The notes: generated by a model from the letters alone, not told the origin. Shown: positions 51,911 through 60,824, counted from the stretch's first letter. The stretch: 64,000 bases of DNA from CBDIHH01 sp965279095 (GCA_965279095.1 CBDIHH010000006.1:1-64000), one strand, 5' to 3'. Numbers and translations are program-made.

Positions 51911-52357
51911 CTAGTGCTCAGCCTGCAGCGCCTGATGCTCTTGTGCCAGTTGTTGTCGGGCCTCAAGCACCCGCAGGGCCTTCGGGTCGTTGTCGAGCAA
52001 GGCGAGCGCGCTGCTGATCGCCCGGCTGGGCAACAGGTCGCCGGCCTCGTATTTCTGAAAGGCGCGCGGGCCGCCGCCGATCAGCTCACCGGCAGCGGCC
52101 TGGCTCAGGCCCAGCTTTTTGCGGATTCGGCGGATGCCTTGGGGCTCCATCAAGCCCTCGCTGCGGGCCTTGAGCCGATTCAGCATCCGGTCGGAGACCT
52201 TCATGTCCTCGCCGGTGTGGATGCTCTGATCGGAGGCGTCACAATACCAGCCGGGCATGTCGAAGGTGATCGACTGGCCTTTGTAGTTGAGCGTCATCGG
52301 TCGCGCGTCGCGGCGCATGGGCGCCCCGGTTTCGGGACAGACCGGATTGTCAGCCAT
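51911..52357 (-). CDS. mqsA: MqsA-family antitoxin
   Basis: 148 residues. The N-terminal zinc part is degenerate (CPETGAPMRRDARPMTLNYK, with one more Cys in WYCDASDQSIHTG). The C-terminal part is an XRE-type HTH (IRRIRKKLGLSQAAAGELIG, GPRAFQKYEAGDLLPSRAIS) as in MqsA/HigA-2. It should neutralise MqsR and bind the operator in front of the operon. Its start overlaps the toxin stop by 8 bases. Only one complete Cys pair is visible, so zinc may be absent. Confidence 0.88.
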   Translation of the reverse strand: MADNPVCPETGAPMRRDARPMTLNYKGQSITFDMPGWYCDASDQSIHTGEDMKVSDRMLNRLKARSEGLMEPQGIRRIRKKLGLSQAAAGELIGGGPRAFQKYEAGDLLPSRAISSALALLDNDPKALRVLEARQQLAQEHQALQAEH

Positions 52358-52667
52358 TGTCTTTCTCCTTGAACGACAGCAACAGGAACGCGGTGACCAG
52401 GTCGGCCGTGAACTTCACGTAGAGCACGCCGGCAGGGGAGGGGACGTGGTATACATCCTGCCAAACGCGGTGATCGGCATGGGCGGTCATCGACTTGTAG
52501 AAGTGGCTGCGCTGCATCGTCTGGATGGTCGCCACGATCTCACCCCGGCCGAATCCAAGCCCGGCGGCGGTGCGCAAGGCGACACCCGTGACGTTCAGGC
52601 GGTCAACGCTCGCGAACGCTGCCTTGAACCCCTCAAGATCGTAGGTGGCTTTCCGCTTTTCCGTCAC
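52350..52667 (-). CDS. mqsR: MqsR-family toxin (mRNA interferase)
   Basis: 105 residues of the RelE-like MqsR fold. The diagnostic segment is HFYKSMTAHADHRVWQDVYH, which carries the Lys and Gln equivalent to the catalytic residues of E. coli MqsR. VLYVKFTADLVTAFLLLSFK is the last strand, including a Tyr. It should cleave mRNA at specific trinucleotides when freed from MqsA. The toxin gene comes first, as in the E. coli mqsRA operon. Confidence 0.9.
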   Translation of the reverse strand: MTEKRKATYDLEGFKAAFASVDRLNVTGVALRTAAGLGFGRGEIVATIQTMQRSHFYKSMTAHADHRVWQDVYHVPSPAGVLYVKFTADLVTAFLLLSFKEKDNG

Positions 52668-52676
52668 GCGGCTAGA

Positions 52677-52695
52677 TTACACCATTATGGTGTAA
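52677..52695. promoter_or_regulatory. palindromic operator candidate of mqsRA
   Basis: A perfect inverted repeat TTACACCAT-T-ATGGTGTAA, ending 10 bases before the mqsR start codon. It is in the place where MqsA binds in known systems, though the sequence differs from the E. coli operator. It would overlap the ribosome-binding or promoter region of the operon. Confidence 0.7.
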
Positions 52696-52820
52696 ACTCA
52701 AGTGACTGAGATCAGGGAAGATCAGGCGCCAGCGCCCTCTACGCCCCCGTCGGCGCCTTCCTCGCACAATACGATCGCCTCGAACCCCTGCGCACAGGCT
52801 ACCTTGACCGCTGTCGGGCT

Positions 52821-52983
52821 GACCCCTCCGTCGTTCGCTTGGCGGAGCGTGATTTCGGGGGCCCAAGCCTGTCAAGGATGCGCCGCAGGCGCACCGCTGC
52901 GCGGCGGCGCGGCGCGCCGTCCTTGACAGGCTTGGGCCCCCGAAAAATCATTCCATCAAGCGTTCGACGGCGCGGTGTGGAGG
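52821..52983. repeat. 160-base palindromic element, inverted copy
   Basis: The same element as 22818-22980 on the other strand. The inner arms are perfect over 26 bases: starting TTTCGGGGGCCCAAGCC and continuing GTCAAGGA on one side, and their exact complement on the other. The outer arms are CCGTCGTTCGCTTG and CAAGCGTTCGACGG. The 558-base gap 52668-53225 holds this, the mqsR operator and the repeat at 53036. Confidence 0.88.
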
Positions 52984-53035
52984 GTTGGAAAGCGGTTTTG
53001 CATTGACCCATCTTGATCTGGGCGCCCTGTCCCTA

Positions 53036-53170
53036 CGCCCCCTCCACCGCTTCGCGGTCCCCCTCCCCCGCGAAGAGGCGGGGGAGGATAAAGTGGCGGC
53101 GGCTTATCCTCCCCCATCCCGTAGAGGATGGGGGAGGTGGCCCAGAGGGCCGGAGGGGGCGGGCCGTCGC
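53036..53170. repeat. single unit of the CCCCCATCCCG hairpin family
   Basis: Has CCCCCATCCCGTAGAGGATG and the CCCCCGCGAAGAGGCGGGGG hairpin, as in the array at 34127-34853 but with the two halves in reversed order. It lies at the 3' end of the GMC oxidoreductase gene. Confidence 0.8.
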
Positions 53171-53225
53171 GCCGCCGGTTGCTCCCGGATTTCTTGCGGC
53201 CGCACCTACCGGGCCGGGGTCCACT

Positions 53226-54842
53226 TCAGCTTCTGACGGCGAGGATCAGGTCGGCGGCCTTTTCCGCGATCATGACGGTGGGGGCGTTGGTGTTGCCCGA
53301 GGTGATGGTGGGCATCACCGCGGTGTCGGCCACCCGCAGGGCGCCGATGCCGCGCACGCGCAGCTCAGCGTCGACCACCGATCCCTCGTCCGCGCCCATG
53401 CGGCAGGTGCCGGCGGGGTGGAAGATGGTGGTGGCGATGCGGCCGATGGCGGCGAGCAGGTCGGCTTCGTCGGTCACCTCGGGGCCGGGCAGGTGCTCGG
53501 CCGGGTCGAAGGCGCCCATGGCCGGGGCCCGCATGAGGCGGCGGGTCAGGGCGATGGCGTCCAGGGCCACGCGGCGGTCGGCGGGGTCGGCGAGGTAGTT
53601 GGGGCGGATGATCGGGGCGTCGGCGGCGCGCGCGGTGCGCAGGGTCACCTCGCCGCGGCTGAGGGGCCTCAGGTTGCAAACCGAGGCGGTGAGGCCGTCG
53701 AAGGCGTGCAGGGGCTGGTCGAAGGCGTCGAGGCTGAGGGGCTGCACATGGTACTGCAGGTTCGCGGTGGCCTGCTCGGGCCCGCTGAAGGCGAAGACGC
53801 CCAGCTGGCTGGGGGCCATGGACATGGGGCCGCTCTGGCGCAGGGCGTATTCGAGGCCCACCAGGGCCTTGCCGTAGAGGCTGGCGACGCGGCTGTTCAG
53901 GGTGGAGCCGCGGCGGACCTTGAACACCGTGCGGATCTGCAAATGGTCCTGCAGGTTGCGCCCCACCTGCGGGGCGTCGCGCAGCACCGCCACCCCCGCC
54001 GCCTGGAGGGACGCCCCCGGGCCGACGCCGCTGAGCTGGAGCAGGTGCGGCGAGCCGATGGCTCCGGCCGCCAGGATCACCTCGGCGCGGGCCTGGGCGG
54101 TCATGGGGCGGCCGTCGCGCAGGAAGGCCACGCCGGTGGCGCGGCCCGCCTCCAGGATCAGGCGCTGGACGGCGGCGCCGGTGACGACGGCCAGGTTGGG
54201 GCGGCGGGCGACGGGCCGCAGGAAGGCGCGCGACGCGCTCCAGCGCAGGCCGCGGTGCTGGTTCACGTCGAAGAAGGCGCTGCCGAAATTGTCGCCGCCG
54301 TTGAAGTCGTCGACCTTGGGGATGCCGCACTGGGCGGCGGCCTCGCGGAAGGCCTCGAGGATCGGCCAGTGAAGCCGCTGGCGCGAGACCTTCAGGGGGC
54401 CGCCGGCGCCGTGGATGTCGCTGGCCCCGCCATGGTGATCCTCGGACCTGAGGAAGTAGGGCAGGACGTCGTCCCAGCCCCAGCCGGTGAGCCCTGCTTG
54501 CCGCCAGCCGTCGTAGTCGGCCGCCTGGCCGCGCATGTAGATCATGCCGTTGATGGAGGACGAGCCGCCGAGCAGCCGTCCGCGGGGGTATTTCAGCGCC
54601 CGGCCGGCAAGGCCCGGCTCGGCCTCGGTGGAGAAGCACCAGTCGGTGCGCGGGCGGCCCTGGGTGTAGAGGTAGCCGATGGGCACATGCACCCAGAACA
54701 GGTTGTCGTGGCCGCCGGCTTCCAGCAGCAGGACCCGGTTGCGAGGATCGGCGCTGAGACGGTTGGCCAGCACGCAGCCGGCCGTGCCCGCCCCGACGAT
54801 GATGTAGTCGAACTGTCCCAGGCAGGGCGGCGGCGCGGTCAT
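53226..54842 (-). CDS. GMC-family FAD oxidoreductase (choline/alcohol dehydrogenase-like)
   Basis: The ATG at 54842 gives 538 residues. The FAD-binding start YIIVGAGTAGCVLANRLSAD is followed by RVLLLEAGG, the PROSITE-type GMC blocks YPRGRLLGGSSSINGMIYMR and AGAIGSPHLLQLSGVGP, and the C-terminal IFHPAGTCRMG and MPTITSGNTNAPTVMIAEKA with the catalytic His/Asn positions. It oxidises an alcohol group; substrate unknown (aryl, alkyl or choline-like). It is divergent from the amidohydrolase gene with 145 bases between. Confidence 0.92.
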   Translation of the reverse strand: MTAPPPCLGQFDYIIVGAGTAGCVLANRLSADPRNRVLLLEAGGHDNLFWVHVPIGYLYTQGRPRTDWCFSTEAEPGLAGRALKYPRGRLLGGSSSINGMIYMRGQAADYDGWRQAGLTGWGWDDVLPYFLRSEDHHGGASDIHGAGGPLKVSRQRLHWPILEAFREAAAQCGIPKVDDFNGGDNFGSAFFDVNQHRGLRWSASRAFLRPVARRPNLAVVTGAAVQRLILEAGRATGVAFLRDGRPMTAQARAEVILAAGAIGSPHLLQLSGVGPGASLQAAGVAVLRDAPQVGRNLQDHLQIRTVFKVRRGSTLNSRVASLYGKALVGLEYALRQSGPMSMAPSQLGVFAFSGPEQATANLQYHVQPLSLDAFDQPLHAFDGLTASVCNLRPLSRGEVTLRTARAADAPIIRPNYLADPADRRVALDAIALTRRLMRAPAMGAFDPAEHLPGPEVTDEADLLAAIGRIATTIFHPAGTCRMGADEGSVVDAELRVRGIGALRVADTAVMPTITSGNTNAPTVMIAEKAADLILAVRS

Positions 54843-54987
54843 GGCCGGCATTTGCGGTGAAGCGATGCGCCAAGTCCACCGGCCCGCGGCGCCGCGCCCG
54901 TCTGGCGGCTTGTCTGCGCAGGCGCCTTGCCAAGGGCCGACGGGGGCTCCAGACCTGTCGTCGCCCCTGAGCTTCCGGAGACCCGCC

Positions 54988-56448
54988 ATGCCCCAGGCCG
55001 ACACCCTCATCAAGGACGCCTATGTCGTCACCGTCGACGCCGAGCGGCGGGTGCTGACCCACGGCTTCGTGGCCTTCAAGGACGGCAAGATCGTCGGGGT
55101 GGGGCCGATGTCCGCCTGCGACTGGACGGCGACGGAGACCATCGACGGGACCGACACGCTGGTGATGCCGGGGATGGCCAACGGCCACAACCACCTGAAC
55201 CAGATCTTCCTGCGCGGCTACAACGACGACCGCTGGCCGGTGACCCACATTCCCACCGCCGTGAAGGCGGTGATCCGCCAGCTGGACATGGTCACCGGGC
55301 GGCTGGACGAGGAGCGCAGCTACATCCTCACCCGGCTGCACGCCCTGGAGATGATCCGCGCCGGCTACACCGCCACCCACGACGAGCATTTCAACAACGC
55401 CCAGAAGCGGTCCGTGGACGGATCCTGGTCGGCCCTGAAGGACAGCGGCATGCGCGGCTTTCTCGCCCGCTGCATCGCCACCAGCGAGATGGTGGGGGAG
55501 GCGGGGCGCGAGGCGGTGGACGACGGCCTGGCCGAGATCGAGCGCCTGCACGGCAAGTTCAGCTCGGACCAGATCGAGGTGGCGGCCAGCTTCATCAACT
55601 ACAACTTCGTCAGCGACCCGGAGGACATGCGCCGGATCCACCAGGGCGCCCGCAGGATCGGCGCGCGGCTGGATATCGACATGACCGACAACGGCCATGG
55701 CGCCGGGCTGAAGAAGCAGGGGTTCAACGGCGGCCAGGTGCAGTACTACCAGTCGTTCGACCTGCTCAGCGAGCCGCTCTACGCCGGCAAGGGGGTCAAT
55801 ATCCGGCCCGAGGAGTTCGACATCCTGGCCGAGCACGACTGCCGCCTGGCCCTGGTGCCGGTGCTGCGCCAGTTCGACGCCACCGGCCTGCCCCTGCACC
55901 ATCTCTTGGCTAGAGGAATCATTCCCGGGATCGGGACCGACGCGCCCATGGTCACCGACAACCAGAGCCCGTTCGAGGTGATGCGCGGGGTGATCTTCGG
56001 CCAGAACCTGGCCATCCACCGCGAGAAGGCCGCGGGCCTGCCGGCGCCCGCCGCCGAACTGTGGGCCACCAGTGAGCGGGTCATCGAGATGGCCACCCTG
56101 GGGGGCGCCCGCACCCTGTTCATGGACGAGGTGAGTGGCTCGCTGGAGGTCGGCAAGGCGGCGGACTGCGTCATCGTCGACCTGGACCACGCCTCCATGC
56201 GTCCCAACTTCGGGGGCCTGCGGACCCTGGGCTCGCTGGTGTGGGCCGGCGACAACCAGATCGTCGACACGGTGTTCGTCGCCGGGCGCAAGCTGCTGGA
56301 GGGCGGCCGCTCGACGGTTGTGGACGAGGAGTCTGTGATCCGCGAGGCCGAGCGGGTGCTGGCCGAGATCATGGCCGAGACGGACCTTCTGGGCCTGATG
56401 GCGCCGCGCAACCCCGGCCAGACCCATCGCGGCTGGACCTATGTCTAG
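54988..56448 (+). CDS. metal-dependent amidohydrolase, ATZ/TRZ-like
   Basis: 486 residues from the ATG at 54988, preceded by GGAG at spacing 8. The metal motif MPGMANGHNHLNQIFLRGYN holds the HxH, the later His is in ASFINYNF/IDMTDNGHGAGL, and the last Asp is in GIIPGIGTDAPMVTDNQS. GGARTLFMDEVSGSLEVGKA and ADCVIVDLDH close the TIM barrel. The family includes atrazine hydrolases, guanine and S-adenosylhomocysteine deaminases; the substrate is not determined. It is probably in a catabolic cluster with the dehydrogenase that follows. Confidence 0.88.
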   Translation: MPQADTLIKDAYVVTVDAERRVLTHGFVAFKDGKIVGVGPMSACDWTATETIDGTDTLVMPGMANGHNHLNQIFLRGYNDDRWPVTHIPTAVKAVIRQLDMVTGRLDEERSYILTRLHALEMIRAGYTATHDEHFNNAQKRSVDGSWSALKDSGMRGFLARCIATSEMVGEAGREAVDDGLAEIERLHGKFSSDQIEVAASFINYNFVSDPEDMRRIHQGARRIGARLDIDMTDNGHGAGLKKQGFNGGQVQYYQSFDLLSEPLYAGKGVNIRPEEFDILAEHDCRLALVPVLRQFDATGLPLHHLLARGIIPGIGTDAPMVTDNQSPFEVMRGVIFGQNLAIHREKAAGLPAPAAELWATSERVIEMATLGGARTLFMDEVSGSLEVGKAADCVIVDLDHASMRPNFGGLRTLGSLVWAGDNQIVDTVFVAGRKLLEGGRSTVVDEESVIREAERVLAEIMAETDLLGLMAPRNPGQTHRGWTYV

Positions 56449-56464
56449 GTCTGCTCGTCCAACC

Positions 56465-56555
56465 CCGTATCCCCCGCGGAAGCGGGGGCCCAGACTTTGC
56501 CTCAGGCGCCCCGGATGCTGAAAGTCTGGATCCCCGCTTCCGCGGGGAATGCGGG
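56465..56555. repeat. paired palindromic repeat, CCCCGCTTCCGCGGGG family
   Basis: Facing hairpins CCCCCGCGGAAGCGGGGG and CCCCGCTTCCGCGGGG, with linker ends CCCAGACTTT and AAAGTCTGG pairing. In the paired copy at 36230-36316 these linker ends are CCCAGGCTTT and AAGCCTGG, a compensatory change. Confidence 0.85.
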
Positions 56556-56604
56556 TGCGATGGGTCGAGACTGGGTCTAGCCTGAGCCCAAGAGGAGAGA
56601 TGCC

Positions 56605-57459
56605 ATGAAGATCGGTTTCGCCGGCCTCGGCCGGATGGGCGGGGTGATGGCGCCGCGGCTGGTGGCGGCGGGCTTCGAGGTGACGGTGTGGAACCGGTCG
56701 CTGGACAAGGCGCGGGCGGTGACCGGCGCGGCGGTGGCGCAGACCCCGGCGGACCTGGCGCGCGATTGCGACATCATCCTGTCGATCCTGGCGGACGATG
56801 CGGCGGCGCGGGACGTCTATGACGCCGTCGCGGCCGCACCCGTGGCCGGCAAGCTGTTCGTCGAGATGAGCACCCTGCGGCCGGACACCAGCCTTGAGCT
56901 GGGCGCGCGCATCCGCGCCGCCGGCGGGCGCTTCATCGACAGCCCGGTGATGGGCACCCAGGGCCCGGCGCGGGACGGCAAGCTGGTGGCCCTGGTGGGC
57001 GGCGAGGCGGCGGATCTGGAGACGGCGCGGCCGGTGCTGGAACAGCTCACCCGGCGCATCCTGCATGTCGGGCCGGCGGGCGCCGGGACGCAGATGAAGC
57101 TGGCCACCAACCTGGTGCTCACCGTGCACCTGCAGGCCCTGGCCGAGGCCACCGCCTACGGGACGGCGGTGGGGCTCCAGGTCCCGGCGATCCTGGAGGC
57201 CATCGGCGAGAGCGCCGCCGGGTCGCCCTACCTCAACATCCGCCGCGCGGCGCTGGAGGGCGAGCCCGTGCCGCTGGACACGGTGTCGGCGAGCATCGGC
57301 ACCCTGCGCAAGGACCTGATGTCGATCGTGCGCGAGGCGGCGACCGCCGGGGTGGCGGCGCCGGCCGCGGGGGTGGCCTGCGCGGCCTTCTCGGCGGCCT
57401 GCGACGCGGGCTGGTCCGAGCGCGACCTGGCCGAGATGGCGGCCTTCCAGCGGCGGTAG
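56605..57459 (+). CDS. 3-hydroxyisobutyrate dehydrogenase-family oxidoreductase
   Basis: 284 residues, preceded by AGAGGAGAG. The NAD(P)-binding start IGFAGLGRMGGVMAPRLVAA and VTVWNRSLDKARAV, the substrate-binding FIDSPVMGTQGPARDGKLVA (family motif D-x-P-V-x-G) and the catalytic Lys in GAGTQMKLATNLVLTVHLQA are all present. It is a beta-hydroxyacid dehydrogenase acting on a small 3-hydroxy acid; the precise substrate is open. It lies 156 bases after the amidohydrolase on the same strand. Confidence 0.9.
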   Translation: MKIGFAGLGRMGGVMAPRLVAAGFEVTVWNRSLDKARAVTGAAVAQTPADLARDCDIILSILADDAAARDVYDAVAAAPVAGKLFVEMSTLRPDTSLELGARIRAAGGRFIDSPVMGTQGPARDGKLVALVGGEAADLETARPVLEQLTRRILHVGPAGAGTQMKLATNLVLTVHLQALAEATAYGTAVGLQVPAILEAIGESAAGSPYLNIRRAALEGEPVPLDTVSASIGTLRKDLMSIVREAATAGVAAPAAGVACAAFSAACDAGWSERDLAEMAAFQRR

Positions 57460-57511
57460 GGCTTCCTCGTAGGTTAGCCTGTTGGGCCTTCCTCCGCAGG
57501 GAAATTCTGGC

Positions 57512-57664
57512 GCGGCAGCGCCGCCCCCTCCACCACGTCGTGGTCCCCCTCCCCCGCGCCTACGGCGCAGGGGAGGAGAGTTGCGTCATCTCCTCCCCTG
57601 CAAGCGAAGCGCCGCGGGGGAGGGGGACCATGCGCAGCATGGTGGAGGGGGCGTCGCGGCGCCG
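57512..57664. repeat. GC-rich palindromic repeat before the OmpR-type gene
   Basis: Two facing units with CCCCCTCCACCACGTCG and CATGGTGGAGGGGGCG ends and the hairpin GCGCCTACGGCGCAGGGGAG. It is in the 258-base gap 57460-57717 and would be close to the promoter of the two-component operon. Confidence 0.75.
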
Positions 57665-57717
57665 TTCGGCCTTTTTTCAGGCGATTAGTCGGCCGCGATA
57701 CTTTGCGAGGCCTGTCC

Positions 57718-58401
57718 ATGAGCCGCCGAATCCTGGTCGTCGAGGACGACGCCGAGACCGCCGCCTACATCCTGAAGGGGCTGCGGGAGGAAGGCTTCAC
57801 GGTGGAGCACACCGCCGACGGGCGGGACGGCCTCTACATGGCCACCGAGCAGGCCTTCGACGCCATCGTCATGGACCGGATGGTGCCGGGCCTCGATGGG
57901 CTGGCGGTGATCAAGGCCCTGCGGGCGGCGGACATCGACACCCCCATCATCGTGCTCAGCGCGCTCGGCCAGCTCGACGAGAAGGTCAAGGGGCTGCGGG
58001 CGGGGGGCGACGACTACCTGACCAAGCCGTTCGGCTTTTCCGAATTGTCGGCGCGGCTGGCCAGCCTGCTGCGCCGCACCGCCTCGCGGCAGGAGCAGAC
58101 GTCGCTGAGCTGCGGCGACCTGCGCATGGACCTGCTGTCGCGCAAGGTGACCCGCGCCGGCCAGTCCCTGGACCTGCTGCCGCGGGAGTTCACCCTGCTC
58201 GAATACCTGCTGCGCAACCGCGACCGGGTGGTGACCCGCACCATGCTGCTGGAGCAGGTGTGGGACTACCGGTTCGATCCCCACACCAGCGTCATCGACA
58301 CCCACGTCAGCCGCCTGCGCAAGAAGATCGACGATCCCTTTCCCAAGCCCCTGCTGCACACGGTCCGCGGCGCGGGCTACCGGCTGTCGGAAACCGTGTG
58401 A
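57718..58401 (+). CDS. OmpR-family response regulator
   Basis: The ATG at 57718 gives 227 residues. The receiver domain has RRILVVEDDAETAAYIL, phospho-acceptor Asp53 (AIVMDRMVPGLDG), the Ser in IIVLSALGQ and the Lys in YLTKPFGFSEL. The winged-helix domain shows LDLLPREFTLLEYLLRNRDR, RTMLLEQVWDYRFDPHTSVI and VSRLRKKIDDPF. This is the CzcR/CopR-like heavy-metal-type sequence, but no metal genes are near. The stop overlaps the kinase ATG by one base. Confidence 0.94.
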   Translation: MSRRILVVEDDAETAAYILKGLREEGFTVEHTADGRDGLYMATEQAFDAIVMDRMVPGLDGLAVIKALRAADIDTPIIVLSALGQLDEKVKGLRAGGDDYLTKPFGFSELSARLASLLRRTASRQEQTSLSCGDLRMDLLSRKVTRAGQSLDLLPREFTLLEYLLRNRDRVVTRTMLLEQVWDYRFDPHTSVIDTHVSRLRKKIDDPFPKPLLHTVRGAGYRLSETV

Positions 58402-59750
58402 TGGTCCTGCGGGGCTCCCTGCGCACCTGGAGCGCCGCGGCCATCGTGCTGCTGGTGGCCGCCCTGGCCATCGGCTCGGCCCTGGTGATCGTCGATCGCC
58501 TCGGCGAGCGCATCATCGCCCAGCAGTCCCGCGCCGCCCTGATCGCCGAGCGCGACTACATGGCCCGGCTGCAGAGCGAGGAGGGCACGCAGTCCCTGAT
58601 CGCCACCCTGGACCGCCGCGAGCGCGTCCATGGCGGACCGGGCATGCGCTACGCCCTGTCGAGCGCCGCCGGCCGGCCCCTGGCGGGGGCCGCCCAGCTG
58701 ATCCATCCCGGGGCGCCCCCGGGGTGGAAGATCGTCCGCACCGTCGATAGCCACGGGGTGGCGCGCTGGCGGGCCCTGGCCAGCAACCTGCCGTCGGGGG
58801 ACAAGCTGCTGATCGCCGAGGACCTGGGCGCGCGGCGCTCGTTCCGGCGGGCGATCTTCGAGGCCTCCGCCGTGGCCCTGACCCTGGCCGCCCTGGCCGG
58901 GGCCGCCGTGGGCCTGGTGTTCAGCGGGGTGCTGCTGCAGCGGGCCAACGCCATCGCCGCCACCGCCGAGCGGATCGCCACCGGGGAGTTCCACGCCCGG
59001 GTGCCGGTGGCCGAGGGGGGCGACGTCTTCGACCGGCTGGGACGCTCCCTGAACGTCATGCTGGGCCGTATCGAGGAGCTGATGACCGGGTTGCGCACGG
59101 TCACCGACAGCCTGGCCCATGACCTGCGCAGCCCCCTGGGACGGTTGAAGGCGGCGATCGCGCGGGCGGCGGACCCGACGGCGGACGAGGCCACGCGCCA
59201 GGCGGCGCTGGAGGAGGCGCGGCTGCAGGCCGACGCGGCCCTGGCGACCTTCTCGGCCCTCATCGACATCGCCCAGGCGGAGTCGGGGCTGTCCCGGGAG
59301 ATGATGGAGCCGACCGACGTGCGGGCCCTGGTGGAGGGGGTGGTCGACCTGTTCGCCCCGGTGCTGGAGGACGCGGGTCAGACGGTGGTCCTGGATGTTT
59401 CCGCCGATCCGCTGGACTGCCGGACCCATCCGCTGCTGCTGCGCCAGGCGGTGGGAAACCTGATGCACAATGCGGCGCGCTATGCGGGGCCAGGGGCGAC
59501 GGTGACGGTCACGGTGCGCCGCGAGGGGCGCGGCGTCGAGGTGATCGTCGCGGACGACGGCCCCGGAGTCCCCGACGCCGACCGGGCGCGGATCCAGGAG
59601 CGGTTCGTGCGCCTCGACGCGGCCCGCTCCACCCAGGGGTCGGGCCTGGGTCTGGCCATCGTCGCCGCCTGCGCGCGGCTGCATGACGGGCGGCTGGTGA
59701 TCGAGGACAACCACCCCGGGCTCAGGGCCATCCTTGTGCTGGGCGAGTAG
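58401..59750 (+). CDS. sensor histidine kinase, EnvZ type
   Basis: 449 residues. The first helix is AAAIVLLVAALAIGSALVIV and the second LTLAALAGAAVGLVFSGVLL, enclosing a periplasmic loop of about 130 residues. HAMP (RANAIAATAERIATGEFHAR) and HisKA (DSLAHDLRSPLGRLKAAI, His240) follow, and the HATPase has NLMHNAARYAGPG, VADDGPGVPD and GSGLGLAIVAACARL. It is coupled to the regulator by a 1-base overlap. The signal is unknown. Confidence 0.93.
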   Translation: MVLRGSLRTWSAAAIVLLVAALAIGSALVIVDRLGERIIAQQSRAALIAERDYMARLQSEEGTQSLIATLDRRERVHGGPGMRYALSSAAGRPLAGAAQLIHPGAPPGWKIVRTVDSHGVARWRALASNLPSGDKLLIAEDLGARRSFRRAIFEASAVALTLAALAGAAVGLVFSGVLLQRANAIAATAERIATGEFHARVPVAEGGDVFDRLGRSLNVMLGRIEELMTGLRTVTDSLAHDLRSPLGRLKAAIARAADPTADEATRQAALEEARLQADAALATFSALIDIAQAESGLSREMMEPTDVRALVEGVVDLFAPVLEDAGQTVVLDVSADPLDCRTHPLLLRQAVGNLMHNAARYAGPGATVTVTVRREGRGVEVIVADDGPGVPDADRARIQERFVRLDAARSTQGSGLGLAIVAACARLHDGRLVIEDNHPGLRAILVLGE

Positions 59751-59755
59751 GGGCC

Positions 59756-60541
59756 TCAGCCGGCCAGGGGCTGGCCGGCGGCCCGGGCGATGACGGCGGC
59801 GACGGCGTCGGTCTGGCCCTTGAAGTGATGGCCGCCGGACAGGGGGCGCAGGGCCACGGGGGGCGGCAGGCGGGGGCAGGCGGCGCTGTGATCGTCGACG
59901 GCGTAGATGCACAGGACGCGGACCGCGGACAGGGCGCGCAGGGCGTCGGCGAGGGGCGCCGCCTGGGGACCGGGGATGTTGAACCAGGACCGGGGCCGCA
60001 GGACCAGCTCGCCATGCGCCCCCGGGGCGATCAGGGCGATCATCTGCACCCGGGCCCAGGCGTCGGGCGGCAGATGGGCGGCCACCAGGGGCAGCGCCCC
60101 GGCGCCGAAGGAATAGCCCGCCAGGATGACCCGGCTACGGCCCCACCGGCGGCAGGCGTCGGCGATGGTGGCGGCGAGATCTGCGGCGGCCTGGTCGGCG
60201 GATCGGGTGCGCCAGAAGTAGTGCAGGGCGTCCACCCCCACCACGGGCAGGCCGCGCTGCGCCAGGCCGGCGGCGATGCGGCGGTCGGCGCCCGCCCACC
60301 CGCCGTCGCCGGAATAGAAGATGACGAGGGGACCGCTGGAGGCCACCGCGCTGGGCACCAGAATGAGGGGGCCTGCAGGCCGGCGCGGGGCGGCCGCCGC
60401 GGCGCCCGTCGCCATCGCCAGGGCGCAGGACAGGGCCACCAGCCATCGGCCTGACAGGCGGCGCAAGATCCCGCGCCTCGCCGGCTGCCGACGCGGCCCC
60501 GGGGCCGCGTCGGCGCTCAACGGCCTACTTCTTCGCCGCAT
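59756..60541 (-). CDS. VirJ/AcvB-like periplasmic hydrolase
   Basis: 261 residues from the ATG at 60541, which overlaps the end of the small lipoprotein gene; the signal peptide (GRWLVALSCALAMATGAAAA) starts about 30 residues in, so a later start is possible. The mature protein has the strand-turn VIFYSGDGGWAGADRRIAAG, VVGVDALHYFWRTRSADQAA, the nucleophile elbow VILAGYSFGAGALPLV and the late IYAVDDHSAACP and GGHHFKGQT. This matches the VirJ domain (alpha/beta hydrolase), known in AcvB for lysyl-phosphatidylglycerol hydrolysis; the role here is inferred. Confidence 0.83.
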   Translation of the reverse strand: MRRRSRPLSADAAPGPRRQPARRGILRRLSGRWLVALSCALAMATGAAAAAPRRPAGPLILVPSAVASSGPLVIFYSGDGGWAGADRRIAAGLAQRGLPVVGVDALHYFWRTRSADQAAADLAATIADACRRWGRSRVILAGYSFGAGALPLVAAHLPPDAWARVQMIALIAPGAHGELVLRPRSWFNIPGPQAAPLADALRALSAVRVLCIYAVDDHSAACPRLPPPVALRPLSGGHHFKGQTDAVAAVIARAAGQPLAG

Positions 60542-60824
60542 CCACGGACGCGGTGTCGGCGGGCTTGGGGGCGTCGGCCGGGGCGGGGGTCGCGGGCGCT
60601 GCCGCGGCGGCAGGCGCGGCGTCGGCGGCGACCTTGGCGTCGGCGGCGGCGGAGGTTGCGGCATCGGAGGCCTTGGCGGCGGCGTCGCTGGCCTTGGTGG
60701 CGTCGGCCGAGGCGGCGGCCGCCTTGTCGTCGGCCTTCTTGGCGGCGTTGTTGCAGGCGCCGAGGCTCAGGGCGGAGACGGCGAGGCCGGCGACGAGGGC
60801 GGCGCGGAGAATCTTGTTGGACAT
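60525..60824 (-). CDS. small Ala-rich lipoprotein
   Basis: 99 residues: lipoprotein signal NKILRAALVAGLAVSALSLG before Cys24, then a low-complexity Ala/Lys/Asp helix with the heptad-like repeat ADATKASDAAAKASDAATSA. It resembles Lpp-type helical lipoproteins in composition, without proof of homology. It is upstream of the VirJ-like gene on the same strand with a 17-base overlap. Confidence 0.7.
   Translation of the reverse strand: MSNKILRAALVAGLAVSALSLGACNNAAKKADDKAAAASADATKASDAAAKASDAATSAAADAKVAADAAPAAAAAPATPAPADAPKPADTASVDAAKK

Noticed and set aside
53365..57129. A 1254-codon open frame on the minus strand
   Set aside because: It runs across the GMC, amidohydrolase and dehydrogenase genes in a non-coding frame; Arg/Pro/Gly/His-rich composition without domains. 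Long antisense frames are expected at this GC.
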